64,000 nucleotides of DNA from Acidimicrobiales bacterium (GCA_025463925.1 JAODBK010000038.1:44277-108276); one strand, 5' to 3'; shown: positions 15,647-23,122, counted from the first letter of the stretch. Notes: generated by a model from the sequence alone, not told the origin. Program-made: numbers and translations.

Positions 15647-16750
15647 TCAGCGGGCGACGGCGACGCTCTGGATCGCGCTCTCTCCCCAACTCGGCAGCGC
15701 GACCGCGTGCAAGCTGCCGCGGCCGCCGCAGACGACGGTGACGAACTGCTCGGGCCGGGCGCACAGATGGACCCGCCCGCGGTCGTCGACCCGGCCCTGA
15801 CGCTCGAGGATCTCGCGGTTGCCCTGCGGCCACAGCTCGATCGGCTGCCACGCGGTGCCGAGCAGGAACGACCGGAGGTCGTCGACGTCGGGGAACGCCA
15901 CGCCGAACCGCTGCGCCCACACGGGGTTGATCGCCAAAACGACCTCGCCGGTGTCGGCGGTCGGCGTCAGGAACTTGTTGCCGAGCGGGAACGCCATGCT
16001 CTTGGCGACCAGCTCGAGGAGCTCGCGCGCGTCGTCGACGTGGATGTCGGCCATGGCGTGCGTTCCCTTGCCGCCGTGCACGGTGACGACCTCGTCGTCG
16101 GTGGCGAAGCCGCGCTGCACCGCGAGCGACGGCCACGGCGACTCCTCCTCCCATTCCGCGAAGCAGAGCCCGCCGGCGCGCGCCGGTTGGCCGAAGACGC
16201 TCTTCGACGTCTCCCCGACCCGCTGGCCGCCGACGTTGCGGAGCGCCAGCGCCACCGCTCGCCCGATCGTCATCGACCCGCGACCCCCGCCACCACCCAT
16301 GCAGCCGTGGCTGCAGTCGATCCCGAGGCGGTGGCGCGACGGCCCGTTGACGATGATCATCGGGAACACGCTCGACGTCGTGGCCGCCAGCGCCGAGAGG
16401 TTGAACTCCGGCATCGTGATGGCTTCCAGCGCCGCGATCACGAGCGGGAACGCGTCGGGCTCGACGCCGGCCATGGCGGCGTTGACCGCCGCCTTCTCGA
16501 CCGTTGCGTTGCCCATGCGGGGCGGCAAGATGCAGATGAGGTCGTCGGGCGCGTACGGCGTGGCCGCCACCAGCGCCCGCACCGCGTCCTCGGTCGGCGG
16601 CAACACCGGCAAGCCGTCGCCCCAGCCCTCCTCGAGCGACCGCGCGTAGAGCGCGCCGGCGTCGTCCGGCACGTCGAGCCGCGCGCTCAGCAGCGCGTCA
16701 GTGCTTGGCGCCGAGGAGCTGAACGAGTTGCGGGTACGCGCGCTCAGCAA
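15647..16750 (-). CDS. Conserved partner protein of the UGSC selenoprotein, function unknown
   Basis: 367 residues. I recognise the family from neighbourhoods of UGSC/CGSC proteins but know no function. Visible motifs are GWGDGLPVLPPTED, ILPPRMGNATVEKAAVNAAMAG, PMIIVNGPSRHRLGIDCSHGCMGGGGGRGSMTIGRA (glycine-rich, two Cys), GGKGTHAMADIH, FPLGNKFLTPTADTGEVVLAINPVWAQRFG and a C-terminal CARPEQFVTVVCGG with two more Cys. No signal peptide or membrane segment. The start is TTG at 16750: a perfect GGAGGTGA ribosome site (16757-16764) lies 6 nt upstream, inside the selenoprotein gene, so the genes overlap by 53 bp and are coupled. GTG at 16672 is the next candidate. Its Cys residues could be the redox partner of the UxxC motif (inference). 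Confidence 0.72.
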   Translation of the reverse strand: MLSARTRNSFSSSAPSTDALLSARLDVPDDAGALYARSLEEGWGDGLPVLPPTEDAVRALVAATPYAPDDLICILPPRMGNATVEKAAVNAAMAGVEPDAFPLVIAALEAITMPEFNLSALAATTSSVFPMIIVNGPSRHRLGIDCSHGCMGGGGGRGSMTIGRAVALALRNVGGQRVGETSKSVFGQPARAGGLCFAEWEEESPWPSLAVQRGFATDDEVVTVHGGKGTHAMADIHVDDARELLELVAKSMAFPLGNKFLTPTADTGEVVLAINPVWAQRFGVAFPDVDDLRSFLLGTAWQPIELWPQGNREILERQGRVDDRGRVHLCARPEQFVTVVCGGRGSLHAVALPSWGESAIQSVAVAR

Positions 16751-17231
16751 TGCCCCTCACCTCCTCGTCGGGCCGGCCCTCGAGCGGGAAGGGGAGGACG
16801 AGGGTGCGCAGGGCGCTGTGCTTGCGCAGCCGGGCCAGCTCCGATGCGATGCGGGTGAACTCGGAGGTCACGACGAGCACGACCGGCTTGGCCAGGTCCT
16901 CCACCACCACGGCGTCGTGGACACTCCACGACGTGCACGAGCCTCAATTGCCGAGGCCGACGACCGCGCAGTCGACGAGGCGGGCCCACTCGTCGAGATC
17001 GGCGCGCGTCTGCTCCCCGGCGTCGCCGACCCGCTCCCCGGTCCAATGGACCTGCGGGATCGCGCCGTCCGCGGCGAGCAGGCGTTGCCACTCCTCGACC
17101 ACGGCAATGTAGGAGCGCCAGGCGTGGTCGAGGCGCAGCCCGACGACGACGCCGGTGAGCGGTCCGCCGACGTCGAAGGTCGGCGCGACCTCGTCGTCGT
17201 CGAACGTCACCCGCGGGTCGAGGATCTGCAC
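16698..17231 (-). CDS. UGSC-family selenoprotein with in-frame UGA (selenocysteine 96)
   Basis: The frame from GTG 17231 to TGA 16698 is interrupted once, by TGA at 16944-16946. Reading that codon as selenocysteine gives 177 residues with VVGLGN-U-GSCTSWSVHDAVVVEDLAKPVVLVVTSEF, which is the UGSC motif (CGSC in cysteine homologues) of a known family of predicted selenoproteins. U96 and C99 form a UxxC redox pair. The region after the UGA is as well conserved in character as the part before it, so this is not a decayed gene. A perfect 8-bp hairpin with a GUG loop begins exactly 11 nt after the UGA (16914-16932), the spacing needed for bacterial SECIS. TACCGT at 17239-17244 is 7 nt before GTG 17231; GTG 17234 or 17240 are alternatives. 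Overlaps the partner gene by 53 bp and is divergent from a CoA-transferase. No sel genes are in the window. Confidence 0.88.
16914..16932 (-). promoter_or_regulatory. Bacterial SECIS-like hairpin in the selenoprotein mRNA
   Basis: On the minus strand the arms GTCGTGGA (16925-16932) and TCCACGAC (16914-16921) pair perfectly around a GTG loop (16922-16924). Exactly 11 nt (GGCTCGTGCAC) separate it from the UGA. In E. coli fdhF an upper stem-loop at this distance, with a G in the loop, binds SelB. Confidence 0.8.
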
Positions 17232-17238
17232 CACCGTC

Positions 17239-17244
17239 ACGGTA
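17239..17244 (-). promoter_or_regulatory. -10 element of the UGSC operon
   Basis: TACCGT (minus strand), 7 nt before the GTG at 17231. It overlaps by two bases (TA/AT centre) with the plus-strand -10 at 17243-17248. Confidence 0.55.
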
Positions 17245-17248
17245 CTGT
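17243..17248 (+). promoter_or_regulatory. -10 element of the CoA-transferase gene
   Basis: TACTGT, 8 nt before an ATC codon at 17257 that matches the expected protein start. Overlaps the divergent -10 of the UGSC operon. Confidence 0.5.
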
Positions 17249-17256
17249 CCCGGCCC

Positions 17257-18381
17257 ATCGGTGCTCTCGACGGCCTCCGCGTGCTCGACCTCGCCAACCT
17301 CGCCTCGGCGCCGCAGGTGCCGGCGATCCTCGGCGACTTCGGCGCCGACGTGGTGAAGGTCGAGCCTCCTGGCGGCGACCCGCTGCGGGGCATGGGCCAG
17401 CAACGCGACGGGCAGTCTCTGGTGTTCGCCTTCGTGAACCGCAACAAACGCGGCATCACGCTCGATCTCGCCACTGACGATGGACAGGACGAGTTCCGCC
17501 GGCTCGTAGCGGTGGCCGACGTCGTCGTCGAGAACGCGCCGGCGCGGGTGCAGCGCGCCTGGCGCTGCACCTGGGACGACCTGCACCCGCTCAACCCCGG
17601 CTTGATCCTCGCGAGCGTGAGCTGTTACGGGCAGGACGGGCCGTACGCCGACCGGCCGGGTGCCGGCACGCTGGCCGAGGCGTTCGCCGGACTCACCCAC
17701 ATGACGGGCGACGCCGACGGCCCGCCGATGCTGCCTTCGGTCCCGCTCGGCGACCTGCTCACCGGCACGGTGGGCGCTCTCGGGGTGCTGGCCGCGCTGC
17801 ACCATCGGCACCGCACCGGTGAAGGTCAGCACGTCGACGTCAGCATGTACGAGCCCGTGCTGCAGTTGCTCGGCGTCACGATCGCGTCGTGGCATCCGGG
17901 TGACCCGCCGCCCCACCGCCATGGCTCGCGCGTCCCGGGCGGCGTGCCCCGCAACGTCTACCGCACCGGCGACGGGCAGTGGATCGTCGTCTCGGGTACC
18001 ACCGACGCGCAGGTCGGGCGCCTGCTCGGGATCCTCGGCCTCGACACCGACGACGGTCGCGCGAGGTTCGGCGCCTCGCCGGCCCGCCTCCGGGTGGCCG
18101 ACGAGCTGGACTCGCTCGTCGCCCGGTGGATCGCCGACCGCGACCGCGACGACGTGTTGGCCACGTTGCTCGACGCGCGCATCCCGGCGGCGCCGGTGCA
18201 CGACCTGGCCGCGCTCCTCGGCGATCCGCAGGTGCAGGCCCGCGGCGACGTCGTCACCGTCGACGGCGTGCCGATGGTCGCGCCCGCGCCGCGCCTGGGC
18301 CGCACGCCCGGTGCCATCACGTCGTCGGGCCCAGGCCTCGGCGCCCACAACGACGAGGTCCGCCGGGACTGGCTCACCTGA
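17257..18381 (+). CDS. CaiB/BaiF family CoA-transferase
   Basis: 374 residues from ATC 17257. The family start GALDGLRVLDLANLASAPQVPAILGDFGADVVKVEPPGGDPLR is complete from here; SVSCYGQDGPYADRPG and the catalytic Asp in PSVPLGDLLTG follow. Class III CoA-transferases move CoA between acyl-CoA and a free acid. No ATG, GTG or TTG fits: the nearest upstream in-frame ATG (17155) adds about 34 unrelated residues and runs deep into the selenoprotein gene, and GTG 17278 would cut the conserved first strand. ATC lies 8 nt after TACTGT, as leaderless starts do here, so an AUC start is likely (inference). The 3' end overlaps the convergent LLM gene by 8 bp. Confidence 0.85.
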   Translation: MGALDGLRVLDLANLASAPQVPAILGDFGADVVKVEPPGGDPLRGMGQQRDGQSLVFAFVNRNKRGITLDLATDDGQDEFRRLVAVADVVVENAPARVQRAWRCTWDDLHPLNPGLILASVSCYGQDGPYADRPGAGTLAEAFAGLTHMTGDADGPPMLPSVPLGDLLTGTVGALGVLAALHHRHRTGEGQHVDVSMYEPVLQLLGVTIASWHPGDPPPHRHGSRVPGGVPRNVYRTGDGQWIVVSGTTDAQVGRLLGILGLDTDDGRARFGASPARLRVADELDSLVARWIADRDRDDVLATLLDARIPAAPVHDLAALLGDPQVQARGDVVTVDGVPMVAPAPRLGRTPGAITSSGPGLGAHNDEVRRDWLT

Positions 18382-19327
18382 GCCGGGACACTCGTTCGCG
18401 CAGGCCCGGCAGCACGTCGCGTCCAAGCGCGGCGATCTGGTCGCGCGCCGCCGACGGCGAGATCCCCGGCACGTGGACGCGGAGGTTCAGCGCGTCGGTG
18501 CCGGTGCCGGCCAGCGCGTCGGCCAAGCCGTCGACGATCGCGCCCGGGTCGTCGGCGCCGACGAGCTGGTCGCCTTCCCAGTGCGCCTGGGCCGACACCG
18601 ACGAGTAGCTGCGGTACACGTCGATCTGCTGGTCGACGAGGTCGCGCCGCGGTGAGCCGAGCCACACCCGGCGGATCAACACCGCGGGCCGCGTCCCACC
18701 GGCGGCGCGGTACGCGTCGACCAGCGACCGCACGCGATCGGCCCCGGACAGCGAGTCGAACACGAGCCCGACGTCGTTCGCCGCCGCCCGCCGCACCGCG
18801 GTGAACCCCATCGCCGCGCTCAACACCGGCACCGGGTGTTCGATGCAGCGCGCGATGGCGCGATCGCCGGCGATCAGGCCGCCGTCACGTCCGCCGAGCA
18901 TCGCGGCCACGGTCTCGAGTGCGGCCGCGAACCGCGCCGTCGATCCCGCCATCGACACGCCCATCGCGTCGAAGTCGTCCTTCCGGGCGCCGGCCGCGAC
19001 CCCGAGACCGACGCGACCGGGGAAGCGGGCCGCGAGCCATGCGATCTCCTCGGCGACCATCGCCGGCGGCCGCACCGTGAGCAGCAGGGGGCACGGCGCG
19101 GCCCAGCCGGCCGCCATCGACTCGAGCATCCAGCCCGCGGCCTGCACCGGGTTGGGCAGGTAGCCGGCGAAGCCGCCGTGGTGCTCGGCGGTCATCACGC
19201 CGTCGAACCCGTGCTCGGCCGCGAGCCTGGCCTGGTCGCAGAGCTCGCCGGCGATCTCGGCCGCCGGCAGGTCGTTGTGGGGGTAGATGCGCAGCGACAC
19301 CGACCCCGGTGCGAACGGCGCGCTCAT
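18374..19327 (-). CDS. LLM-class (luciferase-like) flavin-dependent oxidoreductase
   Basis: 317 residues with the luciferase-like TIM barrel: LAAEHGFDGVMTAEHHGGFAGYLPNP near the N-terminus, EEIAWLAARFPGRVGLGVAAGARKDDFDAMG in the middle and the helical DALNLRVHVPGISPSAARDQI region late. Flavin (FMN or F420) dependent; the substrate is unknown. Start ATG 19327. Minus-strand TACCCT at 19337-19342 is 9 nt upstream and overlaps the plus-strand -10 of the cupin gene. Convergent with the CoA-transferase. Confidence 0.85.
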   Translation of the reverse strand: MSAPFAPGSVSLRIYPHNDLPAAEIAGELCDQARLAAEHGFDGVMTAEHHGGFAGYLPNPVQAAGWMLESMAAGWAAPCPLLLTVRPPAMVAEEIAWLAARFPGRVGLGVAAGARKDDFDAMGVSMAGSTARFAAALETVAAMLGGRDGGLIAGDRAIARCIEHPVPVLSAAMGFTAVRRAAANDVGLVFDSLSGADRVRSLVDAYRAAGGTRPAVLIRRVWLGSPRRDLVDQQIDVYRSYSSVSAQAHWEGDQLVGADDPGAIVDGLADALAGTGTDALNLRVHVPGISPSAARDQIAALGRDVLPGLRERVSRLR

Positions 19328-19340
19328 CGGTCGCGGAGGG

Positions 19341-19346
19341 TACCGT
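19341..19346 (+). promoter_or_regulatory. -10 element of a leaderless promoter, overlapping a divergent -10
   Basis: TACCGT, 7 nt before the ATG at 19354. Its first two bases are shared with the minus-strand TACCCT (19337-19342) of the LLM gene. Confidence 0.55.
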
Positions 19347-19353
19347 CCGCGCC

Positions 19354-19869
19354 ATGACCGACGTGCCGATGAACCCGAGGATCCCGGGGAAGGAGCCGGT
19401 GTTCCGGCACCTCGACGACCCGGATGTGCCGTGGCAGCAGGTGCGCCACCAACGAAACGCCGACGGGTCGGAGTCGTCGGTGTGGGAGAAGTGGTTGGCG
19501 TTCTCGGCCGACCCCCAGTACCTGTCCGTGTACGCGAAGTACGACCCCGGGATGATCGTGCGCAAGCACGGCCACTACAGCCCGCACGTCGTCTTCGTCA
19601 TCGACGGTTCGATCTGGTGCGGCGACCGCTTGTGCACCGTCGGCACGCACATCGAGTTGCCGTTCGGCGCGTCCTTCGGCCCGTTCCGCGCCGGCGCCGA
19701 CGGCGCCACCCTCTTCGAGGTGATGATGGGCGACCCCCGGTCGTGGGGTGACGATCCCGAGGCGTTCGAGACGGTGCTCGCCGAGCAGGGCGCCGAGCCG
19801 CTGCCGGACGTCGAGCTCGACTTCCCGCCCTGGCTCGACGACCTGCGCAGTCAGTGGCTCAGCTCATGA
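19354..19869 (+). CDS. Cupin-like protein of unknown function
   Basis: 171 residues. The centre reads KYDPGMIVRKHGHYSPHVVFVIDGSIWCGDRLCTVGTHIELPFGASFGPFRAG, which has the HxH and GTHIxLPxG strands of a small cupin barrel (metal ligands probably H in KHGHYSPH). Related proteins are found beside actinobacterial catabolic genes; no reaction is known to me. Leaderless ATG at 19354. The 3' end overlaps the convergent rhodanese-like gene by 11 bp. Confidence 0.68.
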   Translation: MTDVPMNPRIPGKEPVFRHLDDPDVPWQQVRHQRNADGSESSVWEKWLAFSADPQYLSVYAKYDPGMIVRKHGHYSPHVVFVIDGSIWCGDRLCTVGTHIELPFGASFGPFRAGADGATLFEVMMGDPRSWGDDPEAFETVLAEQGAEPLPDVELDFPPWLDDLRSQWLSS

Positions 19870-20227
19870 CCCACGACTGGTACCCGCCCTCGAGGTCGGT
19901 GACGTTCGTCAGTCCGAGCCGGCGCAGCACCGGGACCGCCAAGCTCGACGCGTAGCCCTCGTTGCAGACCACGACGACCGCCTGGTCGGGCCCGGTGAGC
20001 TCCGGCAGCCGGTCGGGGCTCGTCGGGTCGAGCCGCCATTCGAGCTCGTTGCGCTCGACGACGATCGCGCCGGTGAGCGCGCCGTCCCGCTCGCGTTGCG
20101 CGGCGTAGCGCGTGTCGATCACGAGGCCCCCGCCAGCGAGGACGACCGCGAGGTCCATCGGCCGGGCCCGCCGGCCGATGGCCCGGCGGGCCTCGTTCAG
20201 CAGCCGGTCGACCGCCGGTTCAGCCAC
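19859..20227 (-). CDS. Rhodanese-like domain protein
   Basis: 122 residues. VIDTRYAAQRERDGALTGAIVVERNELEWRL is the CH2A-like region and VVVVCNEGYASSLAVPVLRRLGLTNVTDLEGGYQSW carries the active-site Cys loop (CNEGYAS) and the GGYxxW ending of single-domain rhodaneses. Probably a sulfur carrier or transferase. GTG 20227 overlaps the end of the MarR gene by 8 bp, so it is the third gene of the VOC-MarR-rhodanese operon. Confidence 0.85.
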   Translation of the reverse strand: MAEPAVDRLLNEARRAIGRRARPMDLAVVLAGGGLVIDTRYAAQRERDGALTGAIVVERNELEWRLDPTSPDRLPELTGPDQAVVVVCNEGYASSLAVPVLRRLGLTNVTDLEGGYQSWVMS

Positions 20228-20693
20228 GGCCCGGCACCGACGGCTCCTGCAGGTGGTCGACGACCGATTCACTGATCCGGCGGAGCTGGCGCACCTGGGA
20301 ATCGCTGAGCTGGTCGAACAGATGGGTGCGCACGCCGGTGACGTGGCCCGGCGCCGCCGCCTTCAGCGACGCGAAGCCCTTGTCGGTGAGGACGGCGAGC
20401 GTCCCGCGACCGTCCGTCGGGCACTCGGTCCGCTCCACGTAGCCGAGCTGCTCGAGCTTGGCGACCGCGTGGGACAGCCGGCTGCGCGACGAGTACGTCA
20501 GATCGGCCAGGTCCGCCATCCGCACCGCGCGGTCCGGGGCCTCGGACAGGCGCACGAGGATCTCGTAGTACGCGTGCGGGATGCCGGCGTCACCCTGCAT
20601 CTCGCGGTCGAGCTGGTCCATCAGCAGGCGCGACGCGTGGATGAATGCTCGCCACGTCTGCTGCTCGTCCTCGTCGAGCCACCGCGTCGGCAC
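20220..20693 (-). CDS. MarR-family transcriptional regulator
   Basis: 157 residues. Helices LMDQLDREMQGDAGIPHAYYEILVRLSEAPDRAVRMADLADLTYSSRSRLSHAVAKLEQLGYVERTECPTDGRGTLAVLTDKG give the MarR winged helix with the DxRG wing. The start is GTG at 20693, four bases after the VOC gene stop. The palindrome GTTGAGCGTTCAAC at 21229-21242, upstream of the first gene of the operon, has the TTGA/TCAA arms typical of MarR operators, so autoregulation is likely. Confidence 0.9.
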   Translation of the reverse strand: MPTRWLDEDEQQTWRAFIHASRLLMDQLDREMQGDAGIPHAYYEILVRLSEAPDRAVRMADLADLTYSSRSRLSHAVAKLEQLGYVERTECPTDGRGTLAVLTDKGFASLKAAAPGHVTGVRTHLFDQLSDSQVRQLRRISESVVDHLQEPSVPGRG

Positions 20694-20697
20694 GTGA

Positions 20698-21213
20698 TCA
20701 GGTCGGCACGGACACGCCGACGCCGCCCCGGGTCGAGCCGCCGTAGCGCGCCTTCTCCTGGGCGATGTCGAGCGGGCGGATGGTGGACTTGGCGGCGGTC
20801 GCATCGTCGGTGATGAGGTCGGCGGGCACGAGCCACGACACCTCGAACTCGAGGCCGTCGGGATCGTGGGCGTACAGCGCTTTGGTGGTGCCGTGGTCGC
20901 TGGCGCCGACGAGCGCGCCGTTCGTCGACAGCACACCGGCGAGCCGCTCCAGCTCGTCGAGGGTGTCGACCTCCCACGCCAGGTGGTAGAGCCCGACCGA
21001 GCTGCGGCCGGCGGTGGTGGGCCCGGCCCCCTCGCCGATGCTGAACAGCCCCAGGTCGTGGTCGTTGGTGGAGCCGGGGGCGCGCATGAACGCCGCGCCC
21101 TTCATCCCGCCCAGATCGAGCCGCGTGAACCCCAGCACACGCTCGTAGAAGGCCGCGCTCAGGTCGGCATCCCGGACATACAGCACGGCATGGTTCAAAC
21201 GCATGATCGGCAT
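20698..21213 (-). CDS. VOC (glyoxalase/extradiol dioxygenase superfamily) protein
   Basis: 171 residues with two beta-alpha-beta-beta-beta units: MRLNHAVLYVRDADLSAAFYERVLGF and GLYHLAWEVDTLDELERLAGVL...YAHDPDGLEFEVSW. The metal ligands expected for this fold are His in LNHAV, His in LYHLAW and Glu in LEFEVSW. The C-terminal 40 residues lie outside the fold. The substrate is unknown. GGAG lies about 6 nt before the ATG at 21213. First gene of an operon with MarR and rhodanese-like genes. Confidence 0.86.
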   Translation of the reverse strand: MPIMRLNHAVLYVRDADLSAAFYERVLGFTRLDLGGMKGAAFMRAPGSTNDHDLGLFSIGEGAGPTTAGRSSVGLYHLAWEVDTLDELERLAGVLSTNGALVGASDHGTTKALYAHDPDGLEFEVSWLVPADLITDDATAAKSTIRPLDIAQEKARYGGSTRGGVGVSVPT

Positions 21214-21228
21214 ACCATCTCCAACCTT

Positions 21229-21242
21229 GTTGAGCGTTCAAC
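21229..21242. promoter_or_regulatory. Palindrome, probable MarR operator
   Basis: GTTGA-GCGT-TCAAC: perfect 5-bp arms (6 of 7 positions symmetrical overall), 16 bp upstream of the VOC start codon. Shape TTGA-N4-TCAA is common for MarR-family sites. Confidence 0.65.
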
Positions 21243-21284
21243 TGTTCCCCGGCGGCGCGCATCCTCCGAAACGTGTACCCCGTG

Positions 21285-21638
21285 TCAGCGCGGTCGGATC
21301 GCCTCCGCCAGCTGGTCGACGTGCGCTTGCGCCTCGTACAGCTGGCGCAACAACCAGAACCGCAGCACCCGGGCGAGTGACCCCACCGCGAACAGGCCGG
21401 ACCCGATCACGGCCACGGCGAGGAACGCAATGGCGAGGATCTGCTCTGAGCCGACGTCGAGTTGATTCTTCTGGGTGAGCGAGGCCTGGTAGACGACGAA
21501 GGCGCCGACTGCGCCGACGATCATCAGAATCGCGCCGACGACGAGGAGGACGGAGTCACGCCGGGATGTCCCGGTCTTCAACTTCATGCTCGCAACATCC
21601 GCCTTGAACTGCTCGCGCCGTTCGTCAGCCAGCATCAC
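21285..21638 (-). CDS. Small two-helix membrane protein at the end of the liv operon
   Basis: 117 residues. Two membrane segments (about residues 31-51 and 67-88), flanked by a charged N-terminal helix (MMLADERREQFKADVASMK) and a C-terminal helix rich in acidic and basic residues. No family recognised. It starts 3 bp after the LivF stop, so it is the last gene of the ABC-importer operon and may associate with the permease (inference). Start ATG 21638; ATG 21635 is equally possible. Confidence 0.65.
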   Translation of the reverse strand: MMLADERREQFKADVASMKLKTGTSRRDSVLLVVGAILMIVGAVGAFVVYQASLTQKNQLDVGSEQILAIAFLAVAVIGSGLFAVGSLARVLRFWLLRQLYEAQAHVDQLAEAIRPR

Positions 21639-21641
21639 GGC

Positions 21642-22388
21642 TCACCCGCCTAGGTATGTGGTGGACAGGTCTTCTTCGATCTCGCTCGGCGTCCCGACGC
21701 GCACGATGCGCCCGTGCAACATGATCGCAGCCAACTGGGCGATCGGCAGCACCGTCCGGGCGAACTGCTCGGCGACGAGGATCGACAAGCCTTCGGCGGC
21801 CAGCTGCCTGACCGTCTCGTACATCTGCGCGACCACGATCGGCGCGAGCCCGAGCGAGAGCTCGTCGAGCAGCAGGAGGGTCGGGTCCGTGCCGAGCGCT
21901 CGGGCCAGCGACAGCATCTGCTGTTCGCCGCCCGAAAGCGTGCCGGCAAGTTGCCGCCGGCGCTCACCGAGGATCGGGAACCGGCGGTACGCCGCGGCCT
22001 CGATCGACTCCATCCGCTTGCCGGTGCCGGTCGCCAGCCACAGGTTCTCTCGCACGGTCAGGTTCGGGAAGATGCCGCGCCCTTCGGGCACCGAGCACAC
22101 GCCCAATCGGGCGAGTTGGTTGGCGGTGACGCCGTTGACGACTCGACCCGCCAGGCGGAACTCACCATCGGTGACGGGCACGAGACCGGCGCACAACTTC
22201 AGCGTCGTCGTCTTGCCGCCGCCGTTCGGGCCGAGAAGGGCGACGAGCGCACCGGGTGGCACCCGGAGGTCGACACCGTGAAGGACCTCGATGGCGCCGT
22301 AGCCGGCGCGAACGCCGACGAGCTCGAGCAGTGGCTCGTCGGGCGCGACCGGCGCGGCCGACCCTGCCGGCGAGATCGTCGAGCTCAC
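21642..22388 (-). CDS. livF: Branched-chain amino acid-type ABC transporter ATPase LivF
   Basis: 248 residues. Walker A GPNGGGKTTT (residues ~52-61; the usual GPNGAGK has Gly here), signature LSGGEQQMLSLARAL, Walker B LLLLDELSLGLAP (LivF-typical DELSLGLAP) and the switch His replaced by Gln in VAEQ, which is normal for LivF. ATG overlaps the LivG stop by 4 bp (ATGA). Works with LivG to power the fused permease. The hydrophobic substrate class of this importer family covers branched-chain amino acids, amides and aromatic acids. Confidence 0.93.
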   Translation of the reverse strand: MSSTISPAGSAAPVAPDEPLLELVGVRAGYGAIEVLHGVDLRVPPGALVALLGPNGGGKTTTLKLCAGLVPVTDGEFRLAGRVVNGVTANQLARLGVCSVPEGRGIFPNLTVRENLWLATGTGKRMESIEAAAYRRFPILGERRRQLAGTLSGGEQQMLSLARALGTDPTLLLLDELSLGLAPIVVAQMYETVRQLAAEGLSILVAEQFARTVLPIAQLAAIMLHGRIVRVGTPSEIEEDLSTTYLGG

Positions 22389-23122
22389 GCCACGCCCTCG
22401 GTCGTCCCCAGGTATGCGGTGATCACCGCTGGGTCCTCACGAATCTCGGCGGGCGTTCCCGACGCGAGCACGGCGCCGTAGTCGAGGACGTAGATCGTCG
22501 AGCACACCTGCATCACCAGCGACACATCGTGCTCGACGAGGCAGATCGCGAGCCCGTCGCCGGCGAGTCGCCTGAGCAGCTCGCCGAACGTCTCCGTCTC
22601 CTGCTCGGTCTGCCCGGACGCTGGCTCGTCGAGCAACAGCACCTTCGGGTCGGTCATCAACGCGCGGGCCAGCTCGACGACACGGGCCCGGCCGGTGGGA
22701 ATCTCGGCCACGTCGCGGCCGGCCACGTCCGCGAGGCCGGTGAGCTCGATCACGCGGTCTGCTTCGCGGCCGACGTCGATGCGCGGGCCACGCCGTGAAG
22801 CGTTTCGCATGTCGCCGGCGACGCGGATGTTGTCGCGGACCGAGAGCGAGATGAACAGCTCAAGGCGCTGAAACGTGCGGGCCAGCCCCCGCTGCGCCCG
22901 CTTGTAGGGGCTCATGTGGGTCACGTCGGCGCCGCTGAGGAGCACGTGCCCGGCGGCTGGCCGCTGGAGCCCGGTGATGACGTTGAACAGCGTCGTCTTC
23001 CCGGCGCCGTTCGGACCGATCAGCCCGGTCACGGTGTTCGGCTCCACTGCGATGCTGACACCGCTGAGGGCGACGTTCCCGCCGAAGCGCACGGATACCG
23101 CCGCGGTCTCAAGCAGGGGCAT
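22385..23122 (-). CDS. livG: Branched-chain amino acid-type ABC transporter ATPase LivG
   Basis: 245 residues from ATG 23122, overlapping the end of the permease gene by 14 bp. Walker A GPNGAGKTTLFNVITG, LivG-typical LARTFQRLELF and VRDN motifs, signature region EIPTGRARVVELARALM (the usual SxGQ is replaced by TGRA), Walker B KVLLLDEPASGQTEQE and ICLVEHDVSLVM with the switch His. The altered signature deserves note but the family shows variation here. Operon order: binding protein, fused permease, LivG, LivF, small membrane protein. Confidence 0.92.
   Translation of the reverse strand: MPLLETAAVSVRFGGNVALSGVSIAVEPNTVTGLIGPNGAGKTTLFNVITGLQRPAAGHVLLSGADVTHMSPYKRAQRGLARTFQRLELFISLSVRDNIRVAGDMRNASRRGPRIDVGREADRVIELTGLADVAGRDVAEIPTGRARVVELARALMTDPKVLLLDEPASGQTEQETETFGELLRRLAGDGLAICLVEHDVSLVMQVCSTIYVLDYGAVLASGTPAEIREDPAVITAYLGTTEGVA

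Noticed and set aside
16944..16946. In-frame TGA read as a nonsense mutation or pseudogene
   Set aside because: The following residues spell the GSC of a known UGSC motif, the frame stays coding-like for 80 codons, and a SECIS-like hairpin sits at the right distance.
17155..17256. Upstream ATG (17155) as start of the CoA-transferase
   Set aside because: The added residues are Ser/Thr-rich and unlike the family, and would overlap the selenoprotein gene by 77 bp.
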